The notes: generated from the letters alone by a model not told the origin. A stretch of 64,000 bases of DNA from Chromatiales bacterium (GCA_002688175.1 NZCC01000061.1:1-64000); one strand, 5' to 3'; positions 25,536 through 35,436 are shown, counted from the stretch's first letter. A program made the numbers and translations.

Positions 25536-26831
25536 TCAAGAAGCGATGGCCTTGTTCTTAAACTGGTCAGCCTCGGTGCTACCAGACATTGCCGTAGTTG
25601 TTGCATCACGTGAAATGACGGTTTGCACGGCATCAAAATAACTCGTACCGACAAATGCCTGATGCTTCGCTGCACGGAATCCATGCTCTTCACTGTCAAA
25701 CTCACGTTCCTGCATCTGGGAATAAGCAAACATTCCATCTGCTTCATAAGCACGCGCCAACTCAAACATACTGAGATTCAGTGCATGCCAGCCAGCCAGC
25801 GTGATGAACTGATACTTGTAGCCCATAGCACCGAGCTCCTCACGGAACTTGCGCAGCGTCTTCTCATCAAGATTAGCCTGCCAGTTAAATGACGGTGAAC
25901 AGTTGTAACAGAGCAATTTACCGGGGAATTGGCCATGAATTGCGTCGGCGAATCGCTTTGCCTCGTCCAGATTCGGCTTTGCTGTTTCACACCACAATAG
26001 ATCAGCATAAGGCGCATACGACAAACCACGATCAATCGCCTGGTCTATTCCGGCATTGACGTAATGAAATCCATCCGCCGACTGCTCTCCGGTCAGAAAC
26101 CTCGCATCGCGTTCATCATATGCCGCCTGCAATAAAGTTGCCGCATTTGCGTCGGTACGCGCGATAACAACGGTAGACACACCCATGACGTCTGCGGCCA
26201 GTCTCGCCGAGATTAGTTTATTTATTGCTTCCTGCGTCGGGACCAGTACTTTACCGCCCATGTGCCCACACTTCTTCGCTGACGATAGTTGATCTTCAAA
26301 ATGTACAGCTGCGGCACCCGCCTGAATCATGTGCTTGGTCAGTTCAAAGGCATTCAGATTGCCACCGAAACCAGCTTCGGCATCAGCAATAATGGGTGCC
26401 ATCCAGTCAATCGAATCATCGCCCTGCAGATGGTGAATCTGATCAGTTCTTAATAGTGCATTATTGATGCGCTCGACCATCTTCGGCACCGAATCAACCG
26501 GATACAGGCTCTGGTCAGGGTACATCTCGCCTGCTGAGTTGCCATCGCCGGCCACTTGCCAACCCGAACAGTAGATAGCCTTGAGTCCAACCTGCACTTC
26601 CTGGATCGCCTGATTGCCGGTAACTGCACCCAGTGCAGAAACCACTCCATCCTCATGTAACAGACGCCACAATTTCTCCGCCCCCAGTCGGGCCAGACTG
26701 TATTCGATATGTACCGAACCACGAAGATTGGCAACATCTTCCGCCTCGTAGGTTCGTTCGATACCACTCCAGCGCGAGTCATTTTTCCATTCTTGTTTTA
26801 TTCTTTCTATGTCCAGTTTACTGCTCATCAT
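25536..26831 (-). CDS. aceA: Isocitrate lyase
   Basis: Cleaves isocitrate to glyoxylate and succinate, the first step of the glyoxylate shunt. The 431-residue protein has the catalytic signature KKCGHMGGK with Cys188. [17 protein letters not shown] and the metal-site region ADAEAGFGG are also intact. GAGGA precedes tandem ATG codons. It lies 7 bp after aceB in the same direction, so the two form an aceBA operon. The divergent XRE regulator beyond aceB is the likely controller. Confidence 0.97.
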   Translation of the reverse strand: MMSSKLDIERIKQEWKNDSRWSGIERTYEAEDVANLRGSVHIEYSLARLGAEKLWRLLHEDGVVSALGAVTGNQAIQEVQVGLKAIYCSGWQVAGDGNSAGEMYPDQSLYPVDSVPKMVERINNALLRTDQIHHLQGDDSIDWMAPIIADAEAGFGGNLNAFELTKHMIQAGAAAVHFEDQLSSAKKCGHMGGKVLVPTQEAINKLISARLAADVMGVSTVVIARTDANAATLLQAAYDERDARFLTGEQSADGFHYVNAGIDQAIDRGLSYAPYADLLWCETAKPNLDEAKRFADAIHGQFPGKLLCYNCSPSFNWQANLDEKTLRKFREELGAMGYKYQFITLAGWHALNLSMFELARAYEADGMFAYSQMQEREFDSEEHGFRAAKHQAFVGTSYFDAVQTVISRDATTTAMSGSTEADQFKNKAIAS

Positions 26832-26838
26832 TAATTCC

Positions 26839-28446
26839 TCACGCTAGTGCTTCATAAGCCGGTAGTGTTAAAAAGTCATCAAATTCCTGTTTTCTTATCA
26901 TGCCGCCAAACAGCTCTGCTGCATCGTTGAAACTTTGCGCATCGAATCTGTCCGAACCAAGCTGATCTTCAATATTCTTCAGTTCTTCATCCAGCAATCG
27001 ATCAAAATGGGTCGCCACATCCAGCCCCTCGATCGTCTTGGCGTTGTGCTGAATCCATTGCCAAATCTGACTGCGGCAAATTTCCGCAGTGGCCGCATCT
27101 TCCATCAGGTTATAAAGCGGCACGCAACCCTGCCCACGCATCCAGGCCTCAACATATTGAACACCGACACGAATATTTTCGCGTAAGCCGGCCTCGGTAA
27201 TCGCCCCGCCAGGGACCTGCAGTAGATCGTCAGCGGTGATCTCAACATCATCACGACTGATATCAAGCTGGTTGGGGCCATTCATGACGGAGTCAAAGGC
27301 GGTAGTTGCAATCGTGGCCAATCCCGGGTGTGCGATCCACGTACCGTCGTGACCGGCATTCGCCTCGCGCTCCTTGTCTTCACGCACCTTGCCCATCGCC
27401 GCAGCATTAGCTTGATCATCATTCTTGATTGGTATCTGTGCCGCCATGCCGCCCATCGCATGCGCACCACGCCGATGACATGTCTTTATTAACAGTTGCA
27501 CGTATGACTTGAGGAAATGCCGGTCCATCGTGACGGAACCGCGATCCGGCAGGACAAAATCGGGGCATTGGCGAAATTTCTTAATGAAGCTGAAAATGTA
27601 ATCCCAACGACCGCAGTTCAGACCAGCTGAATGCTGTCGCAGTTCATATAAAATCTCGTCCATCTCAAAAGCTGCCAGAATCGTCTCAATTAATACCGTC
27701 GCCTTGATCGTACCGATCGGGATACCGAGGGACTCCTGAGCAGCAACGAATACATCGTTCCAGAGTCTCGCTTCGAGGTGGCTTTCAAGTTTCGGCAGGT
27801 AGAAATACGGGCCGCTACCACGCGCTCTGAGTTCGTCATGATTGTTTGCCAGGTATAGTGCAAAATCGAACAAGGATGCCGACACGCGCTCGCCATCGAT
27901 CAGACAGTGCTTCTCGTCGAGATGCCAGCCCCGCGGTCGGACCATCAGGGTCGCCGTTTCATCATTCAGGCGATAAACCTTGCCATTCACAGGATTCTCG
28001 AAACTGATGGTGCGATTTACGGCATCACGCAAGTTGACCTGCCCGAGCACGACATTCGCCCAGGTCGGCGAACACGAATCCTCTAAATCAGCCATGAATG
28101 CTTTAGCCGGTGAGTTCAGTGCATTGATAACCATTTTGCGATCGACTGGCCCGGTAATTTCGACTCGTCGATCCACGAGGTCGTGCGGTATTTCGGCAAT
28201 GCGCCAATCACTTTCCCGGACCTCTGTTGTCGCCGGCAAGAATCCGGGCCTGGCACCTTTATCCAGCTCACTCTGACGGGTCACTCGTGCCGCAAGCAGT
28301 TCCAGCCGGCGAGGGTTAAATCGACGATGCAGCTCCGCTACCACCGCCAGGGCATCCGGGGTCAGTATTTCTTCAGCAGGTGGCGGTATTTCACAGGTGA
28401 ATTCTATGGAGGGCTGTTGCTCAGCCACTCTTATTTTTCTTTGCAT
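26839..28446 (-). CDS. aceB: Malate synthase A
   Basis: Condenses glyoxylate with acetyl-CoA to malate, completing the shunt. The roughly 535-residue length fits isoform A. Family landmarks are the segment around [14 protein letters not shown], the [13 protein letters not shown] region and the loop [12 protein letters not shown]. Either GTG 28449 or ATG 28446 starts it; the ATG is chosen. It is the promoter-proximal gene of the aceBA pair and shares a 115-bp intergenic region with the divergent regulator. Confidence 0.97.
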   Translation of the reverse strand: MQRKIRVAEQQPSIEFTCEIPPPAEEILTPDALAVVAELHRRFNPRRLELLAARVTRQSELDKGARPGFLPATTEVRESDWRIAEIPHDLVDRRVEITGPVDRKMVINALNSPAKAFMADLEDSCSPTWANVVLGQVNLRDAVNRTISFENPVNGKVYRLNDETATLMVRPRGWHLDEKHCLIDGERVSASLFDFALYLANNHDELRARGSGPYFYLPKLESHLEARLWNDVFVAAQESLGIPIGTIKATVLIETILAAFEMDEILYELRQHSAGLNCGRWDYIFSFIKKFRQCPDFVLPDRGSVTMDRHFLKSYVQLLIKTCHRRGAHAMGGMAAQIPIKNDDQANAAAMGKVREDKEREANAGHDGTWIAHPGLATIATTAFDSVMNGPNQLDISRDDVEITADDLLQVPGGAITEAGLRENIRVGVQYVEAWMRGQGCVPLYNLMEDAATAEICRSQIWQWIQHNAKTIEGLDVATHFDRLLDEELKNIEDQLGSDRFDAQSFNDAAELFGGMIRKQEFDDFLTLPAYEALA

Positions 28447-28517
28447 CACAAGAGTTTACCCAGAATTGACAGGATGGTTGTTGACGGCGTTCACAGAAGC
28501 ATATAATCAATTACTGC

Positions 28518-28559
28518 AAAATTTCACAATGAAAATTTCACAATGTAAATTTCACACAT
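28518..28559. promoter_or_regulatory. Three tandem 14-bp repeats, probable operator
   Basis: Two identical units AAAATTTCACAATG and a third diverged unit TAAATTTCACACAT lie head to tail and end 4 bp before the ATG of the XRE regulator. They occupy the place of its ribosome-binding site and lie within the aceB-regulator intergenic region. Autoregulation and control of aceBA by the regulator are the natural reading, but binding is inferred. Confidence 0.65.
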
Positions 28560-28563
28560 ACTT

Positions 28564-30132
28564 ATGTCTAATCTGATTCGTAAAAGCCATTTCCTGGGCG
28601 CAAAATTCCGCAACTTGCGCAAACGTAATGGACTGACATTGCAAGATGTCACCTCACGCTGTATCCAGATCAATGCCGATGTCGCACCATCGGTGTCGTA
28701 CCTGAGCATGATTGAGACCGGCAAAAGAACTCCCTCTGAAGATGTCCTCGACCTGCTCGCAACCGTATTTCAAAAGAGCCCACGCTGGTTTCTCGATGAA
28801 AATGCTGATCTGAAAGCATTGTGCACCGAGTCACGACGGGGCGGGCAGTCGCGAATACCTCTTGAACCCGGATTCCTGTTTTCACGCAACCTGCTCGAGG
28901 CAGCTATTCCGGAACTTTTGTCACAGACCGGCACGAGCGGTCGGCAATTTGCTCACCTGATGATCAGATCTTTGCAAGAATCGCTGCAAAATGAATTTCC
29001 GGATCTGGAACGCTCTGCCGAGGATATTGGCGGCCGCCGCTTTCCACTGACCGTACGCGACCTGCTTGACCTGACCAGGCAACATGGATTGAAAATCAGC
29101 TGGTTCGAACACGACTCGATACAGGCCAATGAAAATGATCGAAAATTCACCACCATGGTGCGCTCATTCTTTGAATCACCAGCAAGGATCTACATCAACC
29201 GTCGCCTGGAAAATGATCCTGCCCGCCTGAAATATGAACTGGCCTCACACCTCGGCCACAAAATCCTGCATGACGGTGACGGACTTCGCTCGGTCCATGC
29301 TACTGGTGGCCAGCTGGGCGGTTCACCCGAAACCGGTGCACATGTTACTAATGAGATGCAATCAACAGATGTACTGTGTGCGTGGCGTGATTTTGAGTGC
29401 GGTTTCTTCGCTGAAGCTTTGTTATGCCCAAAACAACCATTCCGGCGTTTTCTAATGCGCGAACATCATCGTATTGAAGCACGCCACAAGATCGAACTGA
29501 CTCCCGCCGTCATGATGCGCAGGATGACCGCTGCATCCACCTACCGTCACTGGCACTACTTTGATGCCTACCCACCGGGTCATCTGCGTTCCGTCTACCG
29601 AGGCAATGGTATTCCACTGCCGTGGGGCAACATGACGATGGCCTCCGACCCTTGCCCGCGCTGGGCTGTTTTTTTCATGCTCAATCAACCACAGGCACGC
29701 AAACCAAGTTCCCAGATTTCCGTATTGCAGGATGAAGATCGTTCGCTTCTTTACTGTTGCCATTCATTTCGGACCAGGGACTCGGCCGGCAATACTCATG
29801 TTCTGTCGGTTGGCATCGATCTGGCTCCAGCCCTCGAATCACAGGGCTTTGATAGCATCGATCTCATTGGAGATATTGCCGAGCGTTGCCGGCAAAGCGG
29901 CGGGCAGGCACTGCCCACTGCAACGGCACAGCGCGCCATCCGAAGTACTGGCCGGGTACTGAATATCGACTGGGTAACAGATGCCATCGAGAAACCGGCC
30001 AGCATCATCTGTCCACGCAGCGCCGCATGCCCGCGATCAAAACGCTGCGCAGATCTGTCCTCGGCACCCAGAGTAGCCGAGATCGGCAAGATTCGTGACA
30101 AAATCATGAACGACTGTAAAGCGCAGGAGTAA
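28564..30132 (+). CDS. XRE-family regulator with ImmA/IrrE-like and DUF2083 domains (RamB/ScfR-like)
   Basis: A 522-residue regulator. The Cro/C1 helix-turn-helix covers about residues 8-70 (LRKRNGLTLQDVTSRC, YLSMIETGKRTPSEDVLDLL). A middle ImmA/IrrE-like region follows (ASHLGHKILHDGD), without a clear HExxH zinc motif. The C-terminal part is Cys-rich (CPRSAACPRSKRC). Relatives such as RamB and short-chain fatty-acyl regulators control acetate and propionate genes, including aceA and aceB. Divergent placement against aceBA supports that role here. Tandem repeats take the usual ribosome-binding position, so translation may be weak or start differently. Confidence 0.88.
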   Translation: MSNLIRKSHFLGAKFRNLRKRNGLTLQDVTSRCIQINADVAPSVSYLSMIETGKRTPSEDVLDLLATVFQKSPRWFLDENADLKALCTESRRGGQSRIPLEPGFLFSRNLLEAAIPELLSQTGTSGRQFAHLMIRSLQESLQNEFPDLERSAEDIGGRRFPLTVRDLLDLTRQHGLKISWFEHDSIQANENDRKFTTMVRSFFESPARIYINRRLENDPARLKYELASHLGHKILHDGDGLRSVHATGGQLGGSPETGAHVTNEMQSTDVLCAWRDFECGFFAEALLCPKQPFRRFLMREHHRIEARHKIELTPAVMMRRMTAASTYRHWHYFDAYPPGHLRSVYRGNGIPLPWGNMTMASDPCPRWAVFFMLNQPQARKPSSQISVLQDEDRSLLYCCHSFRTRDSAGNTHVLSVGIDLAPALESQGFDSIDLIGDIAERCRQSGGQALPTATAQRAIRSTGRVLNIDWVTDAIEKPASIICPRSAACPRSKRCADLSSAPRVAEIGKIRDKIMNDCKAQE

Positions 30133-30137
30133 GAGAG

Positions 30138-31175
30138 CTACCCGTACAATTCAGATGCGCCACGGAGTTGTTCACTCACCATCTTGCGCAGGCTGGCTGG
30201 CGCCAGCACTTCAACATCGGCGCCGTACTTTAATATATCCATAACGAGCTCACGTGGATCACTATATGGCACCGTCAACAAGTATGCGCCGTCGAGCTCA
30301 AAATGCCCTTCCTGTGAAGAATGCCAGGTTTCTCGCGATACCCATCGAGTCCTGACCGGAGAAAACCGCAACACCGCTGACTGAGTTTTCTTGCCGGAGA
30401 AAATACCGAATCCAGCGCCGAGGGTCTCGTCAAGTGTTTTATCGGTAATCTCCCGAGCGCGCTTGGGCAACACCGTCGCATCGTTGATGACATCAACAGA
30501 AAATGTGCGTAGCCCCTTGCGTAAATGGCACCACGCATCGAGGTACCAGTTGTCGCGATAATATACGAGGCGCTGCGGGGATATCTCTCGCTCCAGGTCC
30601 TCATCGCGCGAACGTCGATAATGACGCATACCAAGGCGGCTACGCGATAACAAGGCCGATGAAATAGCCTGAAATGTAGCACCTTCTCCGGGTCTGACAC
30701 CGATCTGTAAAATTCTGATCCGCCGATTGACTTCACTAGCCGAAAAATCACCACTTTCGAGCGTCTTACGAATCAGTTGCCTGAGTGGTCGAAGCTGGGG
30801 GCCGAGTAATCCCGGCTGCAGCTTCTCGAGCAGATGCTCCATCGTTAGCAGGGCATGAATTTCCTCAGAACTGAACCACAGACCCGGAAGCTGAAACAAG
30901 TGTGCAGTCGCCGCATTGCTGTCAAGTTGATAACCGCCGAGCTCCCGGTTCCAGACAATCGGCATCTGCATCCGATCGCGCAAGTATTCCAGGTCCCTCT
31001 TAAAGGTTGCCCGAGATACCTCGAGTGCCTCGATGAATGCATCACGTGGCACACTTCTACGCTGCGTCAGCAAACGCTGAATCTTGTAAAACCTTTCTGT
31101 TCGGTCCACTCTTCTTGACTCGACGTAATGATCACCCGGCTCAGGAAAAACGCTTGCCAGCCAGTTTGCCTCCAT
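30138..31175 (-). CDS. WYL-domain transcriptional regulator (YafY type)
   Basis: A 345-residue regulator. An N-terminal helix-turn-helix of the HTH_11 kind (about 25-85: FYKIQRLLTQRRSVPRDAFI, VSRATFKRDLEYL) is followed by the WYL domain with its signature as YYRDNWYLDAWCHLR, and a C-terminal WCX-like extension. WYL domains bind nucleic acid or small ligands. It is convergent with the XRE regulator, with 5 bp between the stops. No target is apparent. Confidence 0.9.
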   Translation of the reverse strand: MEANWLASVFPEPGDHYVESRRVDRTERFYKIQRLLTQRRSVPRDAFIEALEVSRATFKRDLEYLRDRMQMPIVWNRELGGYQLDSNAATAHLFQLPGLWFSSEEIHALLTMEHLLEKLQPGLLGPQLRPLRQLIRKTLESGDFSASEVNRRIRILQIGVRPGEGATFQAISSALLSRSRLGMRHYRRSRDEDLEREISPQRLVYYRDNWYLDAWCHLRKGLRTFSVDVINDATVLPKRAREITDKTLDETLGAGFGIFSGKKTQSAVLRFSPVRTRWVSRETWHSSQEGHFELDGAYLLTVPYSDPRELVMDILKYGADVEVLAPASLRKMVSEQLRGASELYG

Positions 31176-31322
31176 TTAACCAACAAGCAATTTACAGACA
31201 ACAAGAACCTGCAGGCCGGCAAATCGCTAGCAACACAATATTAGTTTTCCCTCACCCTGAATATAGCATCGACACCGCCATAACGGCTATTATCATCTGC
31301 AATCTGAGAAGGTGATTTATTC

Positions 31323-31910
31323 ATGCATTGGTACAACAATCTGGTTATTAAAACATCGCAGTCGCCATGGCTGTTTATCAACACATTTATCTTTGCCTTT
31401 GGTTCGCTGGCATTCGTATTCATGAACATTAATACGTCGTTTGAGGCAATAGTCGGTGCACAGATATTCGACTTGCAGAATAACCTGACCGTCGACCAGA
31501 TATTTACGCAGCTTGCTAATTATGATGATTCAGCCAGAGCCCTATACCACGCTTTCCTGTTCATAGATTTCTATTTCCCATTTTTTGCCGGCCTGGTAAT
31601 GGCCGCAGCCGGTGCATTTGCATGGCGTCACTTATTACCAAAGTATTATGAAATAATCTGCTCAAGGAATTTGTTTATAGTATTTCTGATCCCAACATTA
31701 TTTGATTGGGGTGAAAATATATTCGCACTGACGGTTGTCAATGCCTGGCCCAATGAGCTCGGCTGGGCAGCAGACGGTCTTATACTCTGCAAACAAGGCA
31801 AGCTGGCCAGCATAATATGCTTTCAGGCTGTGGTCTTTCTGTCACTCATACTTGCGCTTGTCAAATGGCTCGGCATCAGGACAGGCCTGATAAATAACAC
31901 TGATCAATAA
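31323..31910 (+). CDS. Small integral membrane protein, unknown function
   Basis: A 195-residue protein with about four hydrophobic segments (residues about 15-38, 78-98, 115-135, 155-180). A soluble loop of about 40 residues lies between the first two. I recognise no family motif. AGAAGG lies within ten bases of the ATG. The upstream gap of about 150 bp probably contains its promoter. Confidence 0.65.
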   Translation: MHWYNNLVIKTSQSPWLFINTFIFAFGSLAFVFMNINTSFEAIVGAQIFDLQNNLTVDQIFTQLANYDDSARALYHAFLFIDFYFPFFAGLVMAAAGAFAWRHLLPKYYEIICSRNLFIVFLIPTLFDWGENIFALTVVNAWPNELGWAADGLILCKQGKLASIICFQAVVFLSLILALVKWLGIRTGLINNTDQ

Positions 31911-31974
31911 CATATTCAGCCATGCCCGATAAAATCATAATCGCCGAAAGTCACAACGAGTAGAACTGGAAAAG

Positions 31975-32142
31975 ATGGATCGCGTGACAGCAGCAGTTGA
32001 AACGCCAGGCAGTTCTAATATTGACGGTGTTGCCATCTGTTTCGATGGAGATGAACTGCCGCCACTGTTTATGGATCAAACCGTTACAATTACGCTACGT
32101 GTACCGATGTCATCACAGAAATACTCGGTTGTTGAAATTTAA
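31975..32142 (+). CDS. Short 55-residue open frame, possibly the N-terminal piece of a PilZ protein
   Basis: ATG 31975 opens a 55-residue frame that reads like real protein (VAICFDGDELPPLFMDQTVT, ITLRVPMSSQKYSVVEI). It ends immediately before a strong hairpin. The PilZ-like gene at 32253 follows on the same strand in another frame. The arrangement suggests either a small accessory protein or the front of a once longer PilZ-family gene interrupted by the hairpin. No recognised domain by itself. Confidence 0.4.
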   Translation: MDRVTAAVETPGSSNIDGVAICFDGDELPPLFMDQTVTITLRVPMSSQKYSVVEI

Positions 32143-32144
32143 GC

Positions 32145-32172
32145 CGGGGTCAGAATTTTATCTGCGACCCCG
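32145..32172. repeat. GGGGTC..GACCCC hairpin
   Basis: CGGGGTC pairs perfectly with GACCCCG; the stem continues as AGA/TCT with a 2-nt bulge and an A/T loop. Such GGGGTCAGA-type palindromes are common dispersed repeats in gammaproteobacteria. It begins 3 bp after the stop of the 55-residue frame. Confidence 0.6.
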
Positions 32173-32252
32173 AAACCTGTATCTCCCGTTGCGGACTCTC
32201 CTTTACCAGTAAGGTCCACCGTAACAGCATACTGTTTAGCACTTTTCCACGA

Positions 32253-32618
32253 TTGCGAATCAACACAGTGCGACACGCATTGAACCAGACCACAATTACA
32301 CTGAAGATCCCTGATGACCTTCAGGTCGAGGGTATAATCAAGAATATTTCTGAAATTGGCATTGGCCTGGTAGTTAGCAGTGATCTCTACGATAAAGACT
32401 TGGGTCTCGACTCAATTGGCGTGAGTTTTTCCCTACCGGACGCTGATGACGAGGTCGACCTGTCGGGAACCATTCGCCATAAGAAACTGGATATCGATAC
32501 AACCTGGGTTGGTATCGAAATTGGCCAGGATGAAAAAGAGAAAGATCTTCGCGCAGACCAGGAACAGAAAAATATCCTAGATTACATTATGCAGCGCCAA
32601 CGAGAGTTATTAAAATAA
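32253..32618 (+). CDS. PilZ-domain-like protein
   Basis: About 121 residues from TTG 32253, or 116 from GTG 32268. The fold pattern GIIKNISEIGIGLVV, followed by VSFSLPD, a second strand LSGTIRHKK, and WVGIEIG, matches a PilZ beta-barrel. The basic RxxxR start that contacts cyclic di-GMP is weak (TVRHALNQ), so ligand binding is uncertain. The C-terminal helix (YIMQRQRELLK) is characteristic of YcgR-like PilZ proteins. The upstream hairpin and 55-residue frame may be remnants of its original N-terminus. Confidence 0.6.
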   Translation: MRINTVRHALNQTTITLKIPDDLQVEGIIKNISEIGIGLVVSSDLYDKDLGLDSIGVSFSLPDADDEVDLSGTIRHKKLDIDTTWVGIEIGQDEKEKDLRADQEQKNILDYIMQRQRELLK

Positions 32619-32702
32619 TAGGTTTAATCCGGGCATTACAGTTAGCTGTGAAAGTGCAGACTTGACCATTCAGACAGTGTCAAATTAGATTTTAACTGAC
32701 AG

Positions 32703-33167
32703 TTAGTAGTTATTATAATAGGCCGCTGTTTCTGCCCACGCAGTATTGCGACGCCGGTCAACATCACCAGCCAGACGCCGATCATTTTGGCCAACTCGCT
32801 GATTTAGATCGCTGAACCTACCCCTCAACCCTACCCGCCGGTCTTCATCCTCACGTCGATCATCATGGTATTGGTAACGGCAACCACATTTATTGAGATC
32901 ACAGCCAGGTAACGGTAATTCAGGTTTTTCTGTAGCGAGGTAACGAAACCCCTGTTGCTCCGAGACAGCCTTACAGGCCGTGAGGACCGGATGAATTGTC
33001 ACACCCTGATAAGGATCTGTTTTCGGTAAACTCTTTTTACATTGATTAAAATCAGTCGCTTCAGAACCATGTGCCGAAATGTCTATCGTGCGGCACAACC
33101 GCATGACGACCCATGAAGACACCAGGCTTATGACAGCCCCGACCACAACCCACATTATTGTTGCCAT
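32703..33167 (-). CDS. Membrane-anchored Cys/Arg-rich hypothetical protein
   Basis: A 154-residue protein with one N-terminal hydrophobic segment (TIMWVVVGAVISLVSSWVVM). A middle region has a cysteine cluster (GCDLNKCGCRYQYHDDRR) running into a strongly Arg/Asp-charged stretch. The Cys-x4-Cys-x-Cys pattern could bind metal. I have the impression of similar short hypothetical proteins in other beta- and gammaproteobacteria but cannot name a family. It is convergent with the PilZ-like gene. Confidence 0.6.
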   Translation of the reverse strand: MATIMWVVVGAVISLVSSWVVMRLCRTIDISAHGSEATDFNQCKKSLPKTDPYQGVTIHPVLTACKAVSEQQGFRYLATEKPELPLPGCDLNKCGCRYQYHDDRREDEDRRVGLRGRFSDLNQRVGQNDRRLAGDVDRRRNTAWAETAAYYNNY

Positions 33168-33292
33168 GATAAACTCGCGTCATTGTTATTTTATGAAGCA
33201 CTTGCTGCGCTCAGAACAGCTATTTATAACTGAAAATATTTTTGATATCGGTGAACCGCATCTCATGTCAGATAACAAATGCTCAAGACAGG

Positions 33293-33308
33293 CCGCTCCG
33301 AAGAGCGG
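33293..33308. terminator. Short hairpin downstream of the propeller operon
   Basis: CCGCTC-CGAA-GAGCGG is a perfect 6-bp stem with a stable tetraloop, 23 bp beyond the last stop codon of the minus-strand five-gene run. A clear T-tract is missing, so it may be a weak terminator or 3' mRNA stabiliser. Confidence 0.4.
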
Positions 33309-33331
33309 TACAGGCATGTTTCGTTAACTTC

Positions 33332-34288
33332 TCAGCCGGAAAATTCGGCGATACCGGCCAGACACCGCTTCGGGGCTGACATACCGGTGTCTATGTTGCC
33401 GACAATCTCCCCGGTTTCAATATTTACCTTAACGACAGTTCCCTCCCAAATGCTGCTGACGAAGCAGTGCACTCCGTCAGCACAAATCTCAATATCAGTC
33501 CAGCCATAGGTATCCAGCGGATAGGCTTTAAGCACCTGCCCCTGCTCATCGAGTAATTCCATGAAATCACCGCGAGTCACAAGCAAGCGGCCATCCGGTA
33601 AATATTTGACCGCGATAACCCAGACACGGTCGAACGGATCATCACCCGGGTACTTTACGAGATCCGGCATCTGTCGATCATTGATGACATCGTAGCGCAT
33701 CAATCGTTTACCGGTTTCCGTCGCGTAGGTCACAAACTGCCCGTTCGGGTGCAACGATGAATGCGTCACGCCTTTGAAATGAGTAAATTCCGGAGCCGTT
33801 TCACACTCAAATATATTCTTGAGATTCCAGTCGACATCGTACTTATAGATGAAACCAAAACCAAGCACGCCCTCGCCCGGTATGACCGGAAACTTTATTG
33901 TTGTACGGGCTGCCATACCTTCCGTAGGTTTTGATTTAGCCTTCATATGTTCACCGAGATATGCATTGCCATCGGCATCGAAACTTGCACTCCGATAACA
34001 CCGCGGTAAAAACTTGTCCGCTAACGGTAACTGGGCACCGGTTTTCGAATCAACGTGAATGACACATAAGTCATTGAAAGCCCAGAGCAAACCATTTTCA
34101 TCAAACTCAAGCCCGCCGACAAGATGTTTACCTCCGTCGGTCCATAGCTCACCCTTGAGATTCAGATTCCTGTCGTACTGGACGATCCTGCCGGCACCCG
34201 CATGATCATCATCCGGATCATTCAGCTCGGTTAGCCCAAGAAAAATATCGCCCGGTACAAAGGGCTGCATTGTCGATGTTCGTGTCAT
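33332..34288 (-). CDS. Beta-propeller (SMP-30/lactonase-like) protein
   Basis: A 318-residue protein built of repeated strand segments (GGLEFDENGLLWAFND, SASFDADGNAYLGEH, HSSLHPNGQFVTYATETG, VKYLPDGRLLVTRGD, DIEICADGVHCFVS), as in NHL or SMP-30/gluconolactonase propellers. No signal peptide is seen, so it is probably cytoplasmic. Catalytic metal ligands cannot be assigned with confidence. It is the last gene of a five-gene same-strand run (gaps of 21-34 bp) behind the CbiX-like gene, so a shared role is likely. Confidence 0.65.
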   Translation of the reverse strand: MTRTSTMQPFVPGDIFLGLTELNDPDDDHAGAGRIVQYDRNLNLKGELWTDGGKHLVGGLEFDENGLLWAFNDLCVIHVDSKTGAQLPLADKFLPRCYRSASFDADGNAYLGEHMKAKSKPTEGMAARTTIKFPVIPGEGVLGFGFIYKYDVDWNLKNIFECETAPEFTHFKGVTHSSLHPNGQFVTYATETGKRLMRYDVINDRQMPDLVKYPGDDPFDRVWVIAVKYLPDGRLLVTRGDFMELLDEQGQVLKAYPLDTYGWTDIEICADGVHCFVSSIWEGTVVKVNIETGEIVGNIDTGMSAPKRCLAGIAEFSG

Positions 34289-34322
34289 GACTTTCTTATC
34301 CGGCTAATTGTTAAAACACCAA

Positions 34323-35408
34323 TTATAATGAAGCAATTGTTCTATCTATGACTGACTCTATCCACAGAACATATTTTGGATGTTCAGACATGCCCTTGTC
34401 GGCAAATGTATAGTTCAACCCCCGCAAATCGGTACGAATATGCGTCTGCACGCCATGACTCGCTGCCGCGATTGCAATGACAATGACATCCTGACCTTTA
34501 TCATCAGCTTTCTTCATCCACCGCCGGATGCGTTTGACATTTGCCTTGCGAATCGGCGCGAGCGCATCATCCTGAAGATTCGCTATCTTGACGTCAGCAA
34601 ACTCGTTCTTTGCCTTTAGTCGTTCAACATGCGCACCAAGAATTTCGAGATCCGGAACATTGTCTTCATTATCTTCAGGGCCGTGGCCAATGATCATAAT
34701 CATTTCATTGGCCGGGTTCTTGCTGACCTCCTTGATATGGTCATAGAGGATATCCGTGATCAGCTGATTGTCACCAAAATGATCCGTCATATGGAATGTC
34801 GCATCGGACGTTATTATCGGTACCTCGAGATAGGTTGCTTCTTCACCCATATCAAAAATATATTTCCACTGCCGGGTCAGCGTGTTGTACGGCGTTGTCG
34901 TGCCATTCGGCACGACAACGATCTGCTTCGCACCGCGCTCGGTAAGATCATCGACCGCCGACTGGAGTTGTGAAGACTTCATCATCGCCATGCCAAAACC
35001 AACCGCCGTCGGTTTATCGGAAGAAATCGGTTTCAGTGCTTCGATCAACATCCGGTCACTATTTTCACCGACACCATGTGACAGAATCAGGATCCCGATA
35101 TCACCCCGCATGGAGAGATCACTCGCATACCATTCATAATTAGGGCCCATCGCCGACATGTTCATGTTCAGCTCGCGATCGGTAAGACCTCTATAGACGG
35201 CTATTCTGGCGCGTAAATCATTAAGCGTCTCAGCATCCATATCATGCTTGACCTGATAGCTTTCCAGACGCTTACCATCCGCATCCATCTCCGGCACTGC
35301 TGCATGATCATGCTGATGCTGATGGTCCTGCGCTAAAGCCGGCAGGTTACCGGCCAGCATTATCACGACCAAAATGATAAGCGTAGATCTGAACTCCTGA
35401 TGAATCAT
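34323..35408 (-). CDS. Secreted His-rich CbiX/sirohydrochlorin-chelatase-like protein
   Basis: About 361 residues. A signal peptide (TLIILVVIMLAGNLPALAQ) is followed by the metal-binding-like stretch DHQHQHDHAA. The mature part holds two chelatase-like halves. The first has ILILSHGVGENSD and GAKQIVVVPNGTT; the second has IMIIGHGPEDNEDN and IAAASHGVQTH. This recalls two-domain class II chelatases, but those are cytoplasmic, so export is unusual. AAGGGGAAGGA just before ATG 35408 fixes the start; the longer frame to 35516 overlaps the TetR gene. It sits in a run with an ABC exporter pair and a TetR. A role in binding metals or tetrapyrroles is an inference. Confidence 0.65.
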   Translation of the reverse strand: MIHQEFRSTLIILVVIMLAGNLPALAQDHQHQHDHAAVPEMDADGKRLESYQVKHDMDAETLNDLRARIAVYRGLTDRELNMNMSAMGPNYEWYASDLSMRGDIGILILSHGVGENSDRMLIEALKPISSDKPTAVGFGMAMMKSSQLQSAVDDLTERGAKQIVVVPNGTTTPYNTLTRQWKYIFDMGEEATYLEVPIITSDATFHMTDHFGDNQLITDILYDHIKEVSKNPANEMIMIIGHGPEDNEDNVPDLEILGAHVERLKAKNEFADVKIANLQDDALAPIRKANVKRIRRWMKKADDKGQDVIVIAIAAASHGVQTHIRTDLRGLNYTFADKGMSEHPKYVLWIESVIDRTIASL

Positions 35409-35436
35409 GTTCCTTCCCCTTGCCAATACCGGTTCA

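Noticed and set aside
28518-28559. Tandem repeats considered as CRISPR
   Set aside because: The 14-bp units are contiguous with no spacers and no cas genes are present.
31997-32212. 71-codon frame overlapping the 55-codon frame at 31975
   Set aside because: Reads through the hairpin and has irregular composition; the 31975 frame looks more like protein.
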